Assembly: GCA_963965975.1 (NCBI GenBank)
Contig: OZ014413.1
Location: 11,018,601-11,082,600 of the forward strand
DNA from: Xestospongia bergquistia
Lineage: Eukaryota; Porifera; Demospongiae; Haplosclerida; Petrosiidae
DNA length: 64,000 bases
Reading direction: 5' to 3'
Within the stretch, counting starts at the first letter, position 1. Each line of letters begins with the position of its first letter. Positions 60,177-64,000 of this stretch are shown here, piece by piece. The translations under genes and the position numbers were made by a program. Below the pieces are notes generated by a model. That model was not told the DNA's origin. It ran no database searches and worked only from the letters and a program-made list of their open reading frames with translations.

Positions 60177-63100
60177 CACCAAGGTAAAAAAATATTTGGT
60201 TCTCCTCTTTCTAACAATATCCTTCATTTTGGACAAGTTTTACCACCTGTAATATTACAGGCAATGGATCACTTGAAAAGAACAGGTAATGTTTTACTTC
60301 ATTTAGTCATGTTTGATGTTTCTTATAAAATGTATTCATTATTAATGTCTTGTTAATCATTCTGTATTTATGCCCTCACACTTTATGAAAATAATGACTT
60401 CTTTAATGAAGACACATGTTCTTTAATTATGTAGAGTCGTTGTTGTCATGATGACAAGGATTCTACTGTATATCTATGTACACTAGTATATTGATCAGTA
60501 TTCCTCTGTATATTTATCATAATTATTAGTATATCTTAGTATATTTGTTAGGTATACTGGTATTTATATATGTATACCAGCTTATATATTAACATTGTAT
60601 AGTTTATCCATGTAATTACTAGTACATTATAATATACACACTAACAATTAGTATATCTCAGTATATCTTAGTATATTTATTATGTATACTGGTATTTATA
60701 TATGTATACCAGTTTATATATTAATATTATATACTCTTTATATAATAACTAGTGCACAAACAATACAGTATACCTCTTGTACCTTAACAGCATTGACTCA
60801 GATAATTGCAAAGTGTGTCTCTTTGAAGAGATCTTATAATATTCACTTACCTCTTCATTGTTCTCTAGGTATGGAGACGGTGGGACTCTTTAGACGAACA
60901 GCTGCCAAAGCCAGAGTAGAAGCACTGAGAGATTTAATAGAGACAGCACCAGGTCTGTCTATCTCTTCAGCTATATTTCCATCTTTTGACACATTTCCCA
61001 AATCCCTCCAATAGATCTTGTAAATTTTGCAGACTATACAAGTTATGAGATTGCTGATCTCTTAAAACTTTATTTTCGTGAACTTCCTGAACCTCTTTTA
61101 ACATCAAAATTATCAGAGGCCCTCCTTGTTTGCTATGAATGTAAGTGAAAATAATATAAATAGTTAGTAAGGTATTGTTATAATAATAGTACAAATTGTA
61201 ATACAATATGTGATTAGTATTGTGGTCTGGTATTGTTAACACACCTAAGTATCATATAATATATTTACAATTTCATGAATTGTCTATAATCACAACAATA
61301 TAATTGTTATATTCTATTGATACATTTGAGTAATTGCAAATAATTAAATATCAACTCAACTAATTTTTAAAGTTATGTTCCTTTAATTGATATGTTAACA
61401 CAAATGGTCAAATTAAGTAAGCATGCATAGAACAATGCGCCTGTTTTAAAACTTCAATTATCAATTTCCTTCTCTTATATTGTTAGGTATACCAGAGCAA
61501 GTAAGACTTCAAGCTCAACAATCAATTGTGTTACTTCTTACTGACGAAAACAGAGAAGCTTTACAATGTCTACTGGACTTTTTGGCCTATGTAGCAAGCC
61601 ACTCCCACACTCATCAGGTTACCATGACAATACCCTATTAAATAGAAGATTGCTGCATCATAATTTACTTTTAAGACTATTATTTTTTCTTTATTTTTCT
61701 CAGATGGATGAACAAAATCTAGGTCTCTGTCTGTCTCCTACTCTTTTTTCTCTATCAAGTGTAGTTCGCCCTTCTTCGTTATCACGACGAGGCTCTCTAA
61801 AACGACCATATGCTTTGAGTCCAAGCAATTCTCCTAACCTCCTAACTGTCGCTAACAACAAAGAATTAAACGAACATGTTGTTTCTAGTCGATGTCTAGC
61901 TGAGTTGATACGGTCACATGACAATCTATTTAAAGTAGCAGCTGATATGATGCAGCTGTGTAAATTTAGTCATTTGGAATTTGGAGATCCTGTCCCATTT
62001 CAAGAACTAGGATGCGATATAAATGGTTCTGGTGGATATCAGACTTACATCGATGACTGTATGGCTACTCTAGCTAAAGTAAGAGGATAGAGAAACTACA
62101 TGAATCTCCTTATAAGGACATGTATTGATAGAAGTATAACTCGCACTAATCAATACTAATATTTCTTCCAGATGACCTCTAAAAGAGGGTTGTCCATTTA
62201 ATTAGTGAAATGACCTACTATTAATGTCCACATGTTAACAAATTATGATCGTTATCATGAATTATAATAACTTTTTTCTTGTTTTTGTTATATTAGGAAC
62301 AACGTAGGAGATATAGAGGATGGATCCATTGTGATTCATTGAAAGGTGTTGGATTAGCTTATTGTAAAGTTGATGATGGTATACCTCTACGTCTTTGGAG
62401 AGGGACAGTAGAGATACCTTCTTCTCCAGATATTGTACTCCATAAGTTATGGGAAGAAAAGTAAGTTATAATTCTAGAACTGGAATATTGTTTAAATAGT
62501 ATATATAATGAATTATAAACTATACATCTATTGTTAATAAGTAAATGGACAAATGAATAGATTGATGGATGGATCCACAGATATACAAAGCAATGAGCTA
62601 GACTTGGTTTGTTTTAATATGCCACACCCTCAATAATTAATGGTGTCATTTTTTAATTAACAAAGCACGTCAAATTGTGTAACAACAGATCATTTGACTA
62701 TTATTGTATAAGATAATATTATTGGTTGTCTGAAGTATGTTGATTAATTTTATTTGTTATATTCAATTAAATAATGGGAGGGGACATATTATAAAATATA
62801 CATAATATCACATGACCCAAAATGGTTGCTTAGTATATCTGATTGTTATTAGAGTAGCTAATTGTTCCATTTACTTGATATAACCAAGATATTGCATACC
62901 TAAACCTGAATATAAGAACCTAGATTATACTTATATCTGTATTAATTGGACTTTCTCTCTCACACACACAGATTTTTGTGGGATGGTCATGTGATTAAAG
63001 GAAGAAAAGTAGCTCAATTGGATCCTAAAACAGAAGTATTTCAATATGTCACACCATCAATGTCACCATTAGCAAATAGAGATCATTGTATATTGAGGTA

Positions 63101-64000
63101 AGAGCTTGTTGGCTTGTTTTCTGAAAATAAGCACATATACTTATAATAAGCACATATACCTGAAATAAGCACATATACTTATAATAAGCACATATACCTA
63201 TAATAAGCACATATACCTGGAATAAGCTCCCTCATCAAATTATATATCACTACTGAATAAGTTAAATTTTTAATAACTATATTTATATTATCTTCATTTA
63301 GATCGTGGCAGTTTGATGCTGTAAATGAGGCTTATATTGTCATAGCAACCTCAGTATCTCATCCAAATGCTACACTATTGGCTGGTGTGCGATGTACGGA
63401 GCTAGCAATGAGATATTTGATAGAACCAGCTGAAAATGGCACAACTCATTTAAGTTTTTTCTGTCGAGTTGACATAAGGTATGTGGACAATACTGTTGCC
63501 ATGGAAACCTATTGGTATTTTACCGCAACTTATCAGGATATGTTCACATGTGATTGAGTGTAGTATGATGTCATATAGTGATAGGTTACATCAGATGTCA
63601 TAATAGTGATAGGTTGCATCAGTCCTAATAAGGAGAAGTCATAGAAATGCTATAGGACATTGAAACCACTCTATATATGAACCTATTGGTATTGTAAAGT
63701 CCCTTGTGAATGTTACATCAGAAAGCTGACCACTTCATACCATTTAGTAGTTATTATATTAAGATATAGGATATTCTAGTCAGCAACTATTTCTAGTCAG
63801 ATTATATTAATTAAAGCAGCTGTAACTTCGCACTAATTAAAGCAGCTGTTATCTAGTATATATGTATATTATATTTAACCCCTTTATTTCTTTCATATTT
63901 AGAGGGAAATCTGCAGATTTTTATAATCAATATTATGGACGTTATTTAGCATCTAGTATACATAAATTAAGGGACTCGTTTAAAAGATCACTTGAACTGG
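55932..64000 (+). CDS. DLC1/STARD-type Rho GTPase-activating protein (3' end cut)
   Basis: A multi-exon gene matching the DLC1, STARD8 and STARD13 family. The SAM domain (AQDACIWLKSAGFPQYVHKF, then LDSASLEALIKRLNIL) is followed by a Ser-rich linker in one large exon (57382-58242) and a conserved pre-GAP helix (VLRKLSLVKLTALIELH). The RhoGAP domain has an arginine finger in GLFRRTAAKAR, ELPEPLL and NLGLCLSPTL. The START lipid-binding domain runs from WIHCDSLKGVGLAYCKV, through LRLWRGTVEIPSSP, to HKLRDSFKRS. The window ends a few codons before the expected stop. Two possible first exons exist: 55932-56042 plus 56107-56209 (MSDGRQTP), and 56390-56594 (MAEIDLVDP). Both end in phase 1 and can join 56715. 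The product would switch off RhoA-type GTPases at adhesions. Confidence 0.93.
56390..56594 (+). other. Alternative first exon of the DLC1-like gene (GC donor)
   Basis: The frame starts MAEIDLVDPLFMWLSPIEIR and ends after KKTFSSRSSDDITKKR. It leaves in phase 1 at a GGCAAGTT donor (GC type), matching the acceptor before 56715. It starts at ATG and has no obvious upstream acceptor, so an internal promoter is the simplest reading. Confidence 0.65.
58968..58993. repeat. CA dinucleotide repeat
   Basis: About 12 CA units in the large intron (58243-59218) of the DLC1-like gene. The rest of that intron is AT-rich with no recognised feature. Confidence 0.9.
59812..59831. repeat. CT repeat at a splice acceptor
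   Basis: Ten CT units run into TTTAG just before the exon encoding LIPIEELSVGQIMVLRKLSL. It forms the polypyrimidine tract. Confidence 0.88.
60124..60173. repeat. CT microsatellite near a splice acceptor
   Basis: About 24 CT units followed by ATTCACCAAG, directly before the exon that reads KKIFGSPLSNNILHFGQVLP. Confidence 0.9.
60528..60726. repeat. Imperfect direct repeat of about 75 bp
   Basis: Two copies contain ACTGGTATTTATATATGTAT followed by ACCAG(C/T)TTATATATTAA, within the intron before the RhoGAP arginine-finger exon (60286-60868). Each copy also has a small palindrome, TATACTGGTATTTATATATG and TATACCAG. Confidence 0.75.
63128..63225. repeat. Tandem repeat of about 19-20 bp
   Basis: About five copies of AATAAGCACATATACTTAT or AATAAGCACATATACCTGA variants in an intron within the START coding part. 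Confidence 0.88.

Noticed and set aside
1-64000. tRNA and rRNA genes
   Set aside because: No TTCGANNC-type B box with a matching acceptor stem and no rRNA core sequence was noticed by eye; a tRNAscan-SE and Infernal run would be decisive.

Overview
The window is eukaryotic and metazoan. It is AT-rich, its introns are mostly 40-100 bp with GT-AG ends, and it carries animal genes: CEP135, OFD1, SLAIN, a DLC1-type SAM-RhoGAP-START protein, ALG5, OST4, UBL3, RAB9 and a cytosolic HSP70 ending in EEVD. The compact gene spacing and the expanded Death-domain/LRR genes suggest a demosponge, probably Amphimedon-like. That species call is inference, not proof.

Layout. 1-2.6 kb: non-coding, with a long foldback repeat. 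2.66-7.8 kb (+): a 12-exon gene predicted to encode Death domain, two CARD-like domains, an unrecognised two-part module, coiled coil and LRRs. 7.8-10.9 kb: non-coding with tandem repeats. 10.9-14.9 kb (-): a frameshifted HSP70 copy and an intact HSP70 with heat-shock elements. 15.2-18.1 kb: an unrecognised gene (+), a small possible BH3-only protein (-) and UBL3 (+). 18.6-22.1 kb (-): RAB9 and three tandem intronless Rab7-like GTPases. 22.3-28.7 kb (+): CEP135 in 21 exons. 27.9-45.2 kb: a tandem segmental duplication in which each unit carries the 3' end of CEP135, one Death/LRR gene (-) and the 5' end of ALG5. 44.9-47.1 kb: ALG5 (+) and the tiny OST4 (-), both N-glycosylation genes. 47.3-54.5 kb: OFD1 (+) and SLAIN (-), convergent. 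55.9 kb to the end: the DLC1-like gene (+), cut by the window edge.

How the genes relate. CEP135, OFD1 and SLAIN belong to centriole, cilium and microtubule biology and lie within 32 kb. ALG5 makes dolichyl-phosphate-glucose for the glycan that the OST complex, including OST4, transfers. The three Death/LRR genes look like intracellular sensors or adaptors that resemble NLRs but lack a visible NACHT domain. Their CC-LRR halves are far more alike than their N-terminal halves, so that part of the family has been duplicated or homogenised recently. Several gene pairs are head-to-head with gaps of about 110-290 bp, which suggests shared promoters.

Exon joins were made by eye from splice consensus and phase. 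Totals that divide by three support the joins for the Death/LRR genes, CEP135, ALG5, UBL3 and SLAIN. OFD1 has one junction that does not phase.
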